This document shows positions 14,130 through 22,924 of a DNA stretch of 28,747 bases, piece by piece. The notes under the pieces were generated by a model. It worked only from the letters and a program-made list of their open reading frames with translations, was not told where the DNA came from and did no database searches. Numbering within the stretch: position 1 is the first letter of the stretch; each line of letters opens with the position of its first letter. Origin of the DNA: SCRA01 sp035533275 (GTDB taxonomy: Bacteria > Vulcanimicrobiota > Vulcanimicrobiia > Vulcanimicrobiales > SCRA01); assembly GCA_035533275.1 (NCBI GenBank), contig DATLUD010000080.1, forward strand, positions 1 to 28,747, in the 5' to 3' direction. Both the position numbers and the translations under genes were made by a program.

Positions 14130-15404
14130 GTGCATATGCCGCGCTCCAAACGCTCCAGGTTCATTCGGGCATCCTGCCTCGCGCTCGCGCTCGCCCTCAC
14201 CGGCGCCCCGGCGCTCCTGCGCCCGGCGCCGGCCCGCGCCGCCGATCAGCAGCCCATCAAGGTCGGTCTCATCATCCCCGTCACGGGAGCATTCGCCGCT
14301 CTTGGCCAGTACATGAAAGAGGGCTTGGACCTCTACCTCCAGGAGCACGACTACACCCTGGGCGGCCGCAAGATCGTCATCGACGAGGTCGACGACCGCA
14401 ACATCCCCTCCGTCGCCCTCACGCAGGTCCGCAAGCTCGTGGAGCAGGATCACGTCGACCTCCTCTTCGGCGTGGCCTCGGCGTCGATCGGCACCGCGCT
14501 CGTGCCCTACGTCACCCAGCACAAGATCCCGACGATCTATCCCATCGTCTCGAGCGACGACCTCTCCCAACGGACGCCGGTCAAGTACATCGTGCGCACG
14601 GGCTGGACCAGCAGCCTCACCACGCACGTGCTCGGCGACTATGCCTACAAGACCCTGAAGTACCGCAAGGTCGCGACCATCGGGTACGACTTCCAGTTCG
14701 GCTGGGAGAGCATCGACGGCTTCGTCGACACTTTCCAGCGTGACGGCGGCAAGGTCGTCAAGGAGCTCTGGACGCCGCTCTCGACCACCGACTTCTCGCC
14801 CTATCTCTCGGAGATTCCGCGCGACGTGGATGCCGTGGTCTGCAGCTTCTCGGGGACCTTGGCGGTCAACTTCATCCAGCAGTACCGCTCGTTCGGACTG
14901 AAGATGCCCTTGATCTGTCAGGGCAACGCCACCGACGAGAGCACGCTGGCCAAGACCGGCCCGGCCGCCGTGGGAATCATCGGCGCGCTGCAATACAGCG
15001 CCGCACTCGACACGCCGGCGAACAAGAAGTTCGTCGCCGCCTACACCAAGGCGTTCGGCCACGGTCCCGGCTACTACGGTGAGGGCTCCTACATCGGCGC
15101 GCAGGTGCTGGGCGACGCGCTCGATGCCGTCCACGGCGACGTCTCCAACACCGATGCCTTCTTGAAGGCTCTACACGACGTCAAGATCACCGATGCCGCG
15201 CGCGGCCCGATCCACTTCGACCAATATGGCGGTCCCGTCGAGAACGTCTACATCCGCAAGATCGAGATGGTGAACGGCCAGCTCGAGAACGTGGTGATCA
15301 AGACCTATCCCAACGTCTCGCAGTTCTGGACCTACGATCCCTCCCAGTACCTCAAGCAGCCATCGTACGGCCGGGATTACCCTCCGTGCAACGCCTGCAA
15401 GTAG
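14130..15404 (+). CDS. ABC transporter periplasmic substrate-binding protein (type I, branched-chain amino acid/urea family)
   Basis: A 424-residue exported protein. The N-terminus has Arg/Lys residues, a hydrophobic core (CLALALALTGAPALL) and an A-R-A-A-D cleavage site near residue 38. The mature part starts with K-V-G-L-I-I-P-V-T-G-A-F-A-A-L-G, the classic opening of the LivJ/UrtA-like fold. The two lobes continue with the DDRN, VDLLFGVASASIG and PTIYPIVSSDD segments. The GTG at 14130 has AGGAGG six bases upstream; ATG at 14136 is an alternative. No permease or ATPase genes of the LIV type follow, so this is an orphan binding protein. The ligand could be an amino acid, urea, amide or aromatic acid. 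The CocE-type hydrolase is 26 bases downstream. Confidence 0.9.
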   Translation: MHMPRSKRSRFIRASCLALALALTGAPALLRPAPARAADQQPIKVGLIIPVTGAFAALGQYMKEGLDLYLQEHDYTLGGRKIVIDEVDDRNIPSVALTQVRKLVEQDHVDLLFGVASASIGTALVPYVTQHKIPTIYPIVSSDDLSQRTPVKYIVRTGWTSSLTTHVLGDYAYKTLKYRKVATIGYDFQFGWESIDGFVDTFQRDGGKVVKELWTPLSTTDFSPYLSEIPRDVDAVVCSFSGTLAVNFIQQYRSFGLKMPLICQGNATDESTLAKTGPAAVGIIGALQYSAALDTPANKKFVAAYTKAFGHGPGYYGEGSYIGAQVLGDALDAVHGDVSNTDAFLKALHDVKITDAARGPIHFDQYGGPVENVYIRKIEMVNGQLENVVIKTYPNVSQFWTYDPSQYLKQPSYGRDYPPCNACK

Positions 15405-15430
15405 CCTAAGTCATCCGAGGTTCGAACGCG

Positions 15431-17134
15431 ATGCGCATCGACTGGGACGTTCCCATCCCCATGGACGACGGCGTCGTCCTGCGCGGCGACGTCTTCCGCC
15501 CCGAGGGGGAAGGCCGCTATCCCGTTATCCTCAGCTACGGCCCGTACGGCAAGTGGCTGCGCTTCCAAGACGGCTACGTCACGGCGTGGGAACGTCTCTC
15601 GTCGTTGCATCCCGAGGTCACCGCTGAATCCAGCAACCGCTACATGAGCTGGGAGGTCGTCGATCCGGAGCGCTGGGTGCCCGACGGCTACGTCTGCCTG
15701 CGCATCGACTCGCGCGGCGCGGGGCGGTCTCCCGGCTTCATCGACCCGCGCTCGCCGCGCGAGACCAAGGATCTCTATGACTGCATCGAGTGGGCGGCGG
15801 CGCAGCCGTGGAGCACCGGCAAGGTGGGCATGTGCGGCATCTCCTACTATGCCGTCAACCAGTGGCAGGTCGCCGCGCTCCAACCGCCCCACCTGGCGGC
15901 CTGCTGCATCTGGGAGGGCTCGTTCGAGCCCTACCGCGAGCAGGCGCGGCACGGCGGCATGCTCTGCACGTTTCGCACCAACTGGTTCGACATGCAGGTC
16001 AAGTCGGTCCAGCACGGGCTGGGCACGCGCGGAGCGCGCAGCGGCATGACGGGCGAGTGGGTGGCGGGGCCTGAGACGCTGACGGCGGAAGAGCTCGGAG
16101 GGCGCCGCGTCCACCTCGGAAACACGCTGCGCGATCAAGCGCTCGACGGCGCCTATTGGCAGGAGCGCAGCCCCGATCTCTCGCGCGTCACCGTGCCTCT
16201 GCTCTCAGCGGGGAATTGGGGCGGCGCGGGCCTCCACCTGCGCGGCAACGTCGAAGGCTTCGTCCAGGCGGCCTCCTCGCAGAAGTGGCTCGAAATGCAC
16301 GGCCTGGAGCATTGGACCAGCTTCTACACCGACTACGGGCTCGCGCTCCAGAAGCGCTTTCTGGGACACTTCCTCAAAGGCGAGAAGACCGGCTGGGAGC
16401 GTCAGCCGCGCGTCTTGCTCCAGGTACGTCACGTCGACCGCTTCGAGGAGCGCGGCGAGGACGAGTGGCCGCTCGCGCGCACGCGCTGGACGCGCCTCCA
16501 TCTCCATCCCGCGGGAATGGCGCTCGACGAGCGCATCCCGAGCAGTTTAGGCGCGGTCTCGTTCTCGGCGCTCGGCGACGGGCTGACCTTTCTCACCCAG
16601 CCGTTCGAGCGCGAGGCGGAGATCACCGGGCCGCTGGCGGCCAAGCTCTGGGTCTCCTCGACGACGAGCGACGCCGACCTCTTCCTCGTGCTGCGCCTCT
16701 TCGCGCCGGACTTCCGCGAGGTCGTCTTCCAAGGCGCCCTCGATCCGCACACGCCGGTGGCGCAAGGCTGGCTGCGCGCCTCGCATCGCAAGCTCGATCC
16801 CGCGCGCTCGCAGCCTTGGCGCCCCTACCACACGCACGATGAGCGTCAGTCGCTGGAGCCCGGCATCCCCACCGAGCTCGACGTGGAGATCTGGCCGACG
16901 TGCATCGTCGTTCCCGCAGGCTATCGCCTCGGCCTCAGCGTCCGCGGGCGCGACTACGTCTATCCGGGCGGCAGCGGCGGCCGGATCTCGAACATGCGCA
17001 ACGAATTCACGGGGTGCGGCCCGTTTCTCCACGACGATCCGCTCGATCGCCCCATCGAAACGTTCGGCGGTACCACCACCGTCCACGCCGGTCCCGGCAT
17101 GGAGAGTCACCTGCTGTTGCCGATCGTTCCTTAG
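15431..17134 (+). CDS. CocE/NonD family hydrolase (X-Pro dipeptidyl-peptidase S15-like)
   Basis: A 567-residue alpha/beta hydrolase of the cocaine esterase/NonD group. It has an N-terminal catalytic domain whose nucleophile elbow is G-I-S138-Y-Y-A, the R-G-A-G-R-S strand loop (DSRGAGRSPGF) that forms the oxyanion region, a probable catalytic His in HGLEHW, and a C-terminal jelly-roll domain containing SDADLFLVLRLFAP. The usual elbow is GxSYxG, so the last glycine is alanine here. No signal peptide is visible, so it acts in the cytoplasm. Known members cleave amides or esters, including cocaine and N-acylated compounds. Its position behind a periplasmic binding protein suggests it hydrolyses an imported amide or ester. 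The start ATG lacks a strong ribosome binding site. Confidence 0.88.
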   Translation: MRIDWDVPIPMDDGVVLRGDVFRPEGEGRYPVILSYGPYGKWLRFQDGYVTAWERLSSLHPEVTAESSNRYMSWEVVDPERWVPDGYVCLRIDSRGAGRSPGFIDPRSPRETKDLYDCIEWAAAQPWSTGKVGMCGISYYAVNQWQVAALQPPHLAACCIWEGSFEPYREQARHGGMLCTFRTNWFDMQVKSVQHGLGTRGARSGMTGEWVAGPETLTAEELGGRRVHLGNTLRDQALDGAYWQERSPDLSRVTVPLLSAGNWGGAGLHLRGNVEGFVQAASSQKWLEMHGLEHWTSFYTDYGLALQKRFLGHFLKGEKTGWERQPRVLLQVRHVDRFEERGEDEWPLARTRWTRLHLHPAGMALDERIPSSLGAVSFSALGDGLTFLTQPFEREAEITGPLAAKLWVSSTTSDADLFLVLRLFAPDFREVVFQGALDPHTPVAQGWLRASHRKLDPARSQPWRPYHTHDERQSLEPGIPTELDVEIWPTCIVVPAGYRLGLSVRGRDYVYPGGSGGRISNMRNEFTGCGPFLHDDPLDRPIETFGGTTTVHAGPGMESHLLLPIVP

Positions 17135-17184
17135 CCGCACGCCGCCTTCCCCGCGCCTTCACACTCCCGGGACTCGGTCTCGTC

Positions 17185-17199
17185 TATACTTGACCCGCC
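17185..17199 (+). promoter_or_regulatory. -10 box immediately before the ABC ATPase start
   Basis: TATACT (17185-17190) is a strong -10 element, and the ATG begins nine bases after its end at 17200. The predicted transcript would have a leader of about three bases and no ribosome binding site. No clear -35 element is found at the usual distance. Confidence 0.5.
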
Positions 17200-17994
<795 letters not shown>

Positions 17995-18785
17995 GGCCGT
18001 TTCCGCGTTCGTCAGCCAATCGCTGGTGGTAGCCGAGGCCGAGATACGTAAGCTCCGCCACGATCCCTACGAGCTCCTCACCCGCGCGGTCCAGCCGGCC
18101 CTGTGGCTGTTGATCTTCGGCCAGGTGATGGGAAACGTCCGCGGCATCGCGACCGGCGGGCTCACCTACCAGGAGTTCCTGGTCCCAGGCGTCCTCGCGC
18201 AAAGCTCGCTCTTCGTGGCGATCTTCTACGGCATCTCGGCAATCTGGGAGCGCGATCTCGGGGTCCTGGTCAAGTTCATCGCGAGCCCGGCTTCGCGCGG
18301 AGCCCTGGTGATCGGCAAGGCCCTCGGCGCCGGCGTGCGCGCCCTCTCCCAAGGATTGGTGGTTTTCGCCCTAGCCCTGCTGCTGGGCGTCCACGTAAAG
18401 ACGGATCCGCTGACCATCGCCGGCCTGGTGGCGGCGATCCTCATGGGCGCGGCGGTCTTCTGCACGCTCTCGCTCATCGTCGCCTGCTGGGTCAAGACCC
18501 GCGAGCGCTTCATGGGCATCGGGCAGATCCTCACCATGCCGCTCTTCTTCGCCAGCAACGCCATCTACCCGACGGACCTCATGCCCGCGTGGCTGCGCGC
18601 GCTCGCGAGCGCGAACCCGTTGACCTATCAGGTCGACGCGATGCGGACGCTCATGCTCGCGGGCAGCCACAGCGTCTTCGGGCTGCCGCTCGACTTCGCA
18701 TTTCTCGCCGCAGCCTTGATCATGCTCGTCGCGATCGCGGCGCGACTCTATCCCACGATCCTCTATTGAGCCGCGAGGCGCCGGC

Positions 18786-19331
18786 TCAGGGCCCCTGATA
18801 TCCCTCGCGGACATAGACGTTCACGGGCGACGGACACTCGTAGCCGATCACGGTGAGGTAGACCTCGTGTCCGCTGGCCGGGTCGTCGTAGGTGCAGGTG
18901 ATTGCCGGCGGCGCCTGATGCGCATAGGCATCATCGCTATGGAACGACCACTCCCAGATGAGCGCGCCGATGATGGCCACCTCGAACCACCAGCCGTCGC
19001 GATACCAGATGCGCGTCGGGCCATACCACCCCGGCGGATGCCACCAGACCGACGGGTAGACCCAGTAGGGCCGGTACCACGAGGGCCGGGGCCCCCTGGC
19101 CGCCAAACGGGGCGGCGGCCCGACGACGCGTACGGCGGGTGGATAGTACCCACGGCCTCCAGGGAGCACACGATAGCCCCGCGGCACGTGGCTCGGCGAG
19201 GGGCGACCCGTCGTAACGCGATAGGTGCGAGGCGCGGCGCGATAGTTGCGCGGCGGAGCCGCCGCGAGCACGGAGCCGTTGAGCACCGCGAGCAGGGTGA
19301 CGGTGGCCAGCGATTTGAGCAGCATCTCCAT
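18786..19331 (-). CDS. Secreted Tyr/Pro/Trp-rich protein of unknown function
   Basis: About 181 residues with a clear signal peptide (MEMLLKSLATVTLLAVLNG, cleaved near SVLAA-AP). The mature region is unusual: residues 25-75 are rich in Arg, Tyr and Pro, and residues 80-115 form a Trp/Tyr/Pro-rich stretch (for example WYRPYWVYPSVWWHPPGWYG). A hydrophobic segment (FEVAIIGALIWEW) follows, and the C-terminal part has two cysteines (one in ITCTYDD, one in YECPS) that could form a disulfide in the periplasm. Similar low-complexity YXXP-rich secreted proteins are often linked to the cell envelope, but I recognise no family. The start is ATG 19331 after GGGGA; GTG 19334 or ATG 19325 are alternatives. 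It lies 84 bases downstream of nadA on the same strand. Confidence 0.75.
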   Translation of the reverse strand: MEMLLKSLATVTLLAVLNGSVLAAAPPRNYRAAPRTYRVTTGRPSPSHVPRGYRVLPGGRGYYPPAVRVVGPPPRLAARGPRPSWYRPYWVYPSVWWHPPGWYGPTRIWYRDGWWFEVAIIGALIWEWSFHSDDAYAHQAPPAITCTYDDPASGHEVYLTVIGYECPSPVNVYVREGYQGP

Positions 19332-19415
19332 CACATCCCCAGGCGAAAGATTCGTAGAGATCCATCCTCGCCGTGGAGTGGGAAACCGTGATGAAGAATC
19401 GCGGTACGCCCGTTC

Positions 19416-20393
19416 CTACGGCCGGATCGCGAGCATGCGGTCGATCGGGAGACGCGCCTTGGCCACGATCTCCGGCGGAACGTCCACCTCGGGGCTCAGG
19501 TCACGCAACGCCACATGCAGATTCTCGAGGGTGATCTGCTTCATGAAGCGACAGACGGCCTGATCGTCGGCGGCCACGAAGCGCTTGCCGGGCACCTCTT
19601 TCTGCAGGCGGTGCAGGATGCCGGTCTCGGTGGCCACGACCATCGTCTCGGCGGTGCTCTCCCGCGCACGGGCGATCATGCCCTCCGTCGAGACCACGCG
19701 CGCGTCGGTCGATGGCATCATGCCGTGCGCCTTGCCCCAGACGTACTTGCTCGTGCAACCGCACTCGGGGTGGATCAGCAGCTCCGAGCTCGACAGCGCG
19801 GCGACGCGGGCGTCGATCTCTTCGGGGCGAATCGCCGCGTGCACATGGCACTCGCCCATCCAGATGTGCATGCGCTCGCGCCCCAGCTTCTCCTTCAGCC
19901 ACGATCCCAGGAACATATCGGGCAGGAACAGGATCTCGCGCTCCTCGGGGATCGAACGGATCACCGCCTCCGCGTTGCCGCTGGTGACGCAGTAGTCGGA
20001 CTCCGCCTTCACCTCGGCGGTGGTGTTCACGTAGCTCACCACCACGGCACCGGGGTGGTGAGCCTTCCAGCCGCGCAGGTCGCCGGCCGAGATCGAGTCC
20101 GCCAGCGAGCATCCCGCCGTGACGTCGGGGATCAGCACGCGCCGCTCCGGGTTCAAGATCTTCGCCGTCTCGGCCATGAAGTAGACGCCGCACAGCACGA
20201 TCGTCTCCGCCGACGTCTTGCTCGCCTCGATGGCCAGGCCCAGCGAGTCGCCCACGAAGTCCGCCACGTCCTGAACCTCGCCCACTTGGTAGTTGTGGGC
20301 CAGAATCACGGCGTTGCGCTCGCGCGCCAAACGGCGGACCTCCTGCTGCAGGTTCGCCACGCCGTCGGGAGTCATCGTCTCGTGCGTCGTCAT
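19416..20393 (-). CDS. nadA: Quinolinate synthase A
   Basis: A 325-residue cytoplasmic [4Fe-4S] enzyme that condenses iminoaspartate with dihydroxyacetone phosphate to form quinolinate in de novo NAD synthesis. The three cluster cysteines are C95 (AGCSLAD), C182 (GECHVHA) and C281 (AVCRFMK); the spacings of 87 and 99 match the E. coli pattern. Substrate-binding segments LAHNYQ (31-36), GVYFMAETAKIL (69-80) and the late T-E-T-G-I-L (255-260) are intact. Translation is taken from ATG 20393 (MTTHETM); the frame stays open 55 codons further upstream without family similarity. No nadB or nadC is adjacent. It diverges from the HD hydrolase gene. Confidence 0.95.
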   Translation of the reverse strand: MTTHETMTPDGVANLQQEVRRLARERNAVILAHNYQVGEVQDVADFVGDSLGLAIEASKTSAETIVLCGVYFMAETAKILNPERRVLIPDVTAGCSLADSISAGDLRGWKAHHPGAVVVSYVNTTAEVKAESDYCVTSGNAEAVIRSIPEEREILFLPDMFLGSWLKEKLGRERMHIWMGECHVHAAIRPEEIDARVAALSSSELLIHPECGCTSKYVWGKAHGMMPSTDARVVSTEGMIARARESTAETMVVATETGILHRLQKEVPGKRFVAADDQAVCRFMKQITLENLHVALRDLSPEVDVPPEIVAKARLPIDRMLAIRP

Positions 20394-20493
20394 CTCGTCG
20401 TCCCGGTTCCGCGGGCTGGGGTTGCTTCCTGTTCGCAGGGCCCCGCGATCCTGCTCCCCAAGACCGGAACGCGCCGACGGCAGTTGCGACACG

Positions 20494-20520
20494 CTTGCCT
20501 GGCACGCCGGCGAAGGCAAG
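20494..20520. repeat. Inverted repeat between nadA and the HD hydrolase gene
   Basis: CTTGCCT (20494-20500) and AGGCAAG (20514-20520) are perfect seven-base arms around 13 bases. The repeat sits in the 179-base divergent region, about 50 bases before the HD gene start and 100 bases before the nadA start. It could be an operator shared by both genes or a leader hairpin. No regulator gene is adjacent. Confidence 0.35.
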
Positions 20521-20572
20521 GCCCCGTCCCCGCCCCGAAACAAGGCATGCCCCACCAAGGAGCGACCTCACT

Positions 20573-21184
20573 ATGACGCAACGCTATACCAGCCGTTTCT
20601 CCGATGCGCTGACCTATGCGGCCCAGGTGCACCGGAACCAACTCCGCAAAGGCACGGAGGTCCCCTATGTCGGCCACCTCCTGGGGGTCGCGAGCATCGT
20701 GATCGACAGCGGGGGCAACGAGGACGAGGCGATCGCCGCCCTCCTCCACGACGCCCCCGAGGATCACGGCGGGCAGGCGCTCCTCGACGAGATCCGCGAG
20801 CTCTTCGGCGACCGCGTTGCCGAGATCGTCGAGGCGTGCTCCGACTCCCTGGCAGCCGATCCCGCCGCCAAGCAGCCGTGGCGGGAGCGCAAGGAGGCGT
20901 ATGTTGAGCACGTGCGCGCCTGCACGGACCCTTCCGTCTATCTGGTCAGCGCCGCCGACAAGCTCCACAACTGCCGCTCCAGCCTGCTCGATCTCCGCGC
21001 GCGCGGAGATCGGCTCTGGGAGCGCTTCAACCCTGCCGCCGGCCGCGACGGCACCCTGTGGTACTATCACGCGCTGCTGGACGCGTACGATCGGGGACCC
21101 GCGGACCCGCGGCGCGGCGCCGTGGTCGACGAGCTGCGCCGCACGGTCGAGGCGCTCGAGCGCGAGTCCCGCGCGCAGCGCTGA
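20573..21184 (+). CDS. Single-domain HD hydrolase, MESH1/SpoT-hydrolase-like
   Basis: A 203-residue cytoplasmic metal-dependent hydrolase with the SpoT-type HD layout: H20 in VHRNQLRKG, the PYVGH35-L motif, H59-D60 in AALLHDAPEDHGG, and the later A-A-D-K-L-H-N motif. It lacks synthetase, TGS and ACT domains, so it resembles small alarmone hydrolases and metazoan MESH1. Likely substrates are (p)ppGpp or, by analogy to MESH1, NADPH. The ATG at 20573 is preceded by AAGGAG. The gene is divergent from nadA. Assignment to the HD hydrolase group is firm; the substrate is inference. Confidence 0.85.
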   Translation: MTQRYTSRFSDALTYAAQVHRNQLRKGTEVPYVGHLLGVASIVIDSGGNEDEAIAALLHDAPEDHGGQALLDEIRELFGDRVAEIVEACSDSLAADPAAKQPWRERKEAYVEHVRACTDPSVYLVSAADKLHNCRSSLLDLRARGDRLWERFNPAAGRDGTLWYYHALLDAYDRGPADPRRGAVVDELRRTVEALERESRAQR

Positions 21185-21231
21185 TCCCGGCGGGGGTTCC
21201 CCGGTTGGGTCATGGCCCGCCCCCCGCCGTA

Positions 21232-21240
21232 TGCTAGAGT
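21232..21240 (+). promoter_or_regulatory. Extended -10 promoter of the small protein gene
   Basis: TGC-TAGAGT (21232-21240) matches the extended -10 form seen at other promoters in this window. Transcription would begin near 21247, leaving about 49 bases of leader before the ATG at 21296. A -35 element at normal spacing is not evident. Confidence 0.45.
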
Positions 21241-21295
21241 GAGCGCAGCCGGGACGATGCGCGCGTCGCGGGAGTCACCGCCGGAGGATGCGACC

Positions 21296-21595
21296 ATGCG
21301 GATGCTCATGAAAGTCTCGTTCGATGTCAAAGCCGGCAACAAGGCCATCAAGGATGGCGAGCTCGGCAAGATCATGCGGTCGGCGATCGAGACCCTCAAG
21401 CCCGAAGCCGTTTACTTCGGGGCGGAGGGCGGCAAGCGGACGGGGTACTTCGTCTTCGACCTCGCCAGCCCGTCCGATTTGCCGATGGTCGCCGAGCCCT
21501 TCTTCGTCGGCCTCAACGCCGCGGTCGACATCACGCCGGCGATGACCGTCGAAGAGGTCACCGCCGGCATGGAACGCTACCTGAAATCCCTCTGA
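21296..21595 (+). CDS. Small conserved-looking protein of unknown function (99 aa)
   Basis: A 99-residue cytoplasmic protein with an alternating strand-helix pattern that suggests a dimeric ferredoxin-like barrel: strand RMLMKVSFDV, helix of the IKDGELGKIMRSAIETL segment, strands EAVYFGAEGGKRTGYFVFDL, then PSDLPMVAEPFFVGLNAAVDITPAMT. I recall similar short proteins, with the K-V-S, K-D-G-x-L-G-K and A-E-P-F-F blocks, that carry unreliable labels such as pantothenate synthetase; nothing supports that activity here. The ATG at 21296 has GGAGG seven bases upstream and its own likely promoter. It converges on the flavoprotein gene with four bases between the stops. Function unknown. Confidence 0.8.
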   Translation: MRMLMKVSFDVKAGNKAIKDGELGKIMRSAIETLKPEAVYFGAEGGKRTGYFVFDLASPSDLPMVAEPFFVGLNAAVDITPAMTVEEVTAGMERYLKSL

Positions 21596-21599
21596 ACGC

Positions 21600-22856
21600 T
21601 CACCGCGCCATCAGGCGCGACATCACCTTGAGGCCCAGGTCCATCGCATCCCAAGCGAAGCCCGCGTGGAAGGGCTCGCCGTGCCCGAAGCGCCACGGCG
21701 CATAGATGCCCAGCACGGCCTTGCCCAGCCGCCAGAGCGGTGAGACGCCCACCTTGTAGTGATCGGTGTCGTCGGTCGCCACGGTCACGGGCTTGAGAGG
21801 GTCGCCGGTGTACGTCAGCGGCACCTGCGCGAAGGTGGCGCGGTTGAGTTCCTCCATCACGCACATGCTCATCGGCTCGTACGTGAGCTTGGGAGCCTCG
21901 TTGAGGATCTCGGCCGCGATGTGCTCCGCTGCCGCGTCTCCCTGCAGCAGCGCGAGAAACGCCTGCTTGATCGGGAAATCGGCGGCATCCCCGACGGCGA
22001 AGATGCGGTCCTGCCCCTTCACCCGCCGGCTGTCCGGCACCACGTTAATGAACCCCCGCGCGTCGCTGGGCAGCGACGTGTACGTTTCCTTGGCCACGTA
22101 CGGCGGAAAGGAGAGCAGCAGATCGTACTCGCAGCTCTCGCCGTTCTGGTAGCGAACCACTCCCGGCTCCACGCTCGTGACCACGTAGCCGTTGAAACCG
22201 TGGATGCCGCGCTCCTCGAACTCACCCTTCACCACCGTGTTCAACCGCGGCCCGAAGGCCTGGATGAAGCCGTCCTCGTAGGTGGTCCAGGTCATGTCCA
22301 CGTTGTCGCGCGACCCTTGGCGCCGCAGCCACGTGTCCGTCATCATCGACATCTCGTAGAGCGGCCCAGAGCACCGGTTGTTCGGCGGGATCAGGAAGAG
22401 CAACCGCTGGTGCTCGCCGCTCTTCGCGCGCTCAGAGAGCGCGGCCAACGCCGTCCGCAGCCGCAGCATCTCCACGGGCGTCCAGACCGTGAGCGCATGC
22501 TCGCTCAGCCCGGGTATCTCTTGCGGGCGCATGTCGGCACCCGTCGCGATCACCAGGTAGTCGTAGGCGAGCTCCTGATCGCTGAGCAGCACGCGCTGAC
22601 GCTCCGGATCCACCCCTGCCACGTGCGAGGGGATGAAGCGGATATGCTTGCGCTTGATGGCATCGTCCAGCGGGACCTTGAAGGTCTCCGGGTCGGCGCC
22701 GAAGGGGATGTAGATCGTGTTCGGCTTGAACAGGAAGTAGTCGTGATCCGAGACGAGGGTTAAGTCCACCCGGTCGCCCAGGCGATGCCGCAGGTAGAAC
22801 GTCGCCTCCAGACCGCCGAAGCCGCTTCCGAGAACCACCACGTTGGGACCGCTCAT
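21600..22856 (-). CDS. Sulfide:quinone oxidoreductase-like FAD/NAD(P) oxidoreductase
   Basis: A 418-residue flavoprotein of the pyridine nucleotide-disulfide superfamily, close in layout to sulfide:quinone oxidoreductases. It has the FAD motif G-S-G-F-G-G-L (residues 10-16), a second FAD contact A-V-G-D-A-A-D (287-293), and cysteines C162 (NRCSGPLYE) and C332 (SMCVMEE) near the positions of the redox pair in these enzymes. The third SQR cysteine, usually about 30 residues before the first of the pair, is absent. It probably oxidises a sulfur species and reduces membrane quinone. The ATG at 22856 follows an AAGGAGGA site; the open frame upstream is not coding. It lies 68 bases downstream of the lipocalin gene. 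Confidence 0.85.
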   Translation of the reverse strand: MSGPNVVVLGSGFGGLEATFYLRHRLGDRVDLTLVSDHDYFLFKPNTIYIPFGADPETFKVPLDDAIKRKHIRFIPSHVAGVDPERQRVLLSDQELAYDYLVIATGADMRPQEIPGLSEHALTVWTPVEMLRLRTALAALSERAKSGEHQRLLFLIPPNNRCSGPLYEMSMMTDTWLRRQGSRDNVDMTWTTYEDGFIQAFGPRLNTVVKGEFEERGIHGFNGYVVTSVEPGVVRYQNGESCEYDLLLSFPPYVAKETYTSLPSDARGFINVVPDSRRVKGQDRIFAVGDAADFPIKQAFLALLQGDAAAEHIAAEILNEAPKLTYEPMSMCVMEELNRATFAQVPLTYTGDPLKPVTVATDDTDHYKVGVSPLWRLGKAVLGIYAPWRFGHGEPFHAGFAWDAMDLGLKVMSRLMAR

Positions 22857-22924
22857 CGCAAGACTCCTCCTTCGCTCCCGAAGATACGCAAGCGATGTGA
22901 AGCGCTGAGGAATGGAGTGCGCGG

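Noticed and set aside
20394..20558. 55-codon upstream extension of NadA
   Set aside because: The added residues do not resemble NadA, and they cover the divergent promoter region and inverted repeat.
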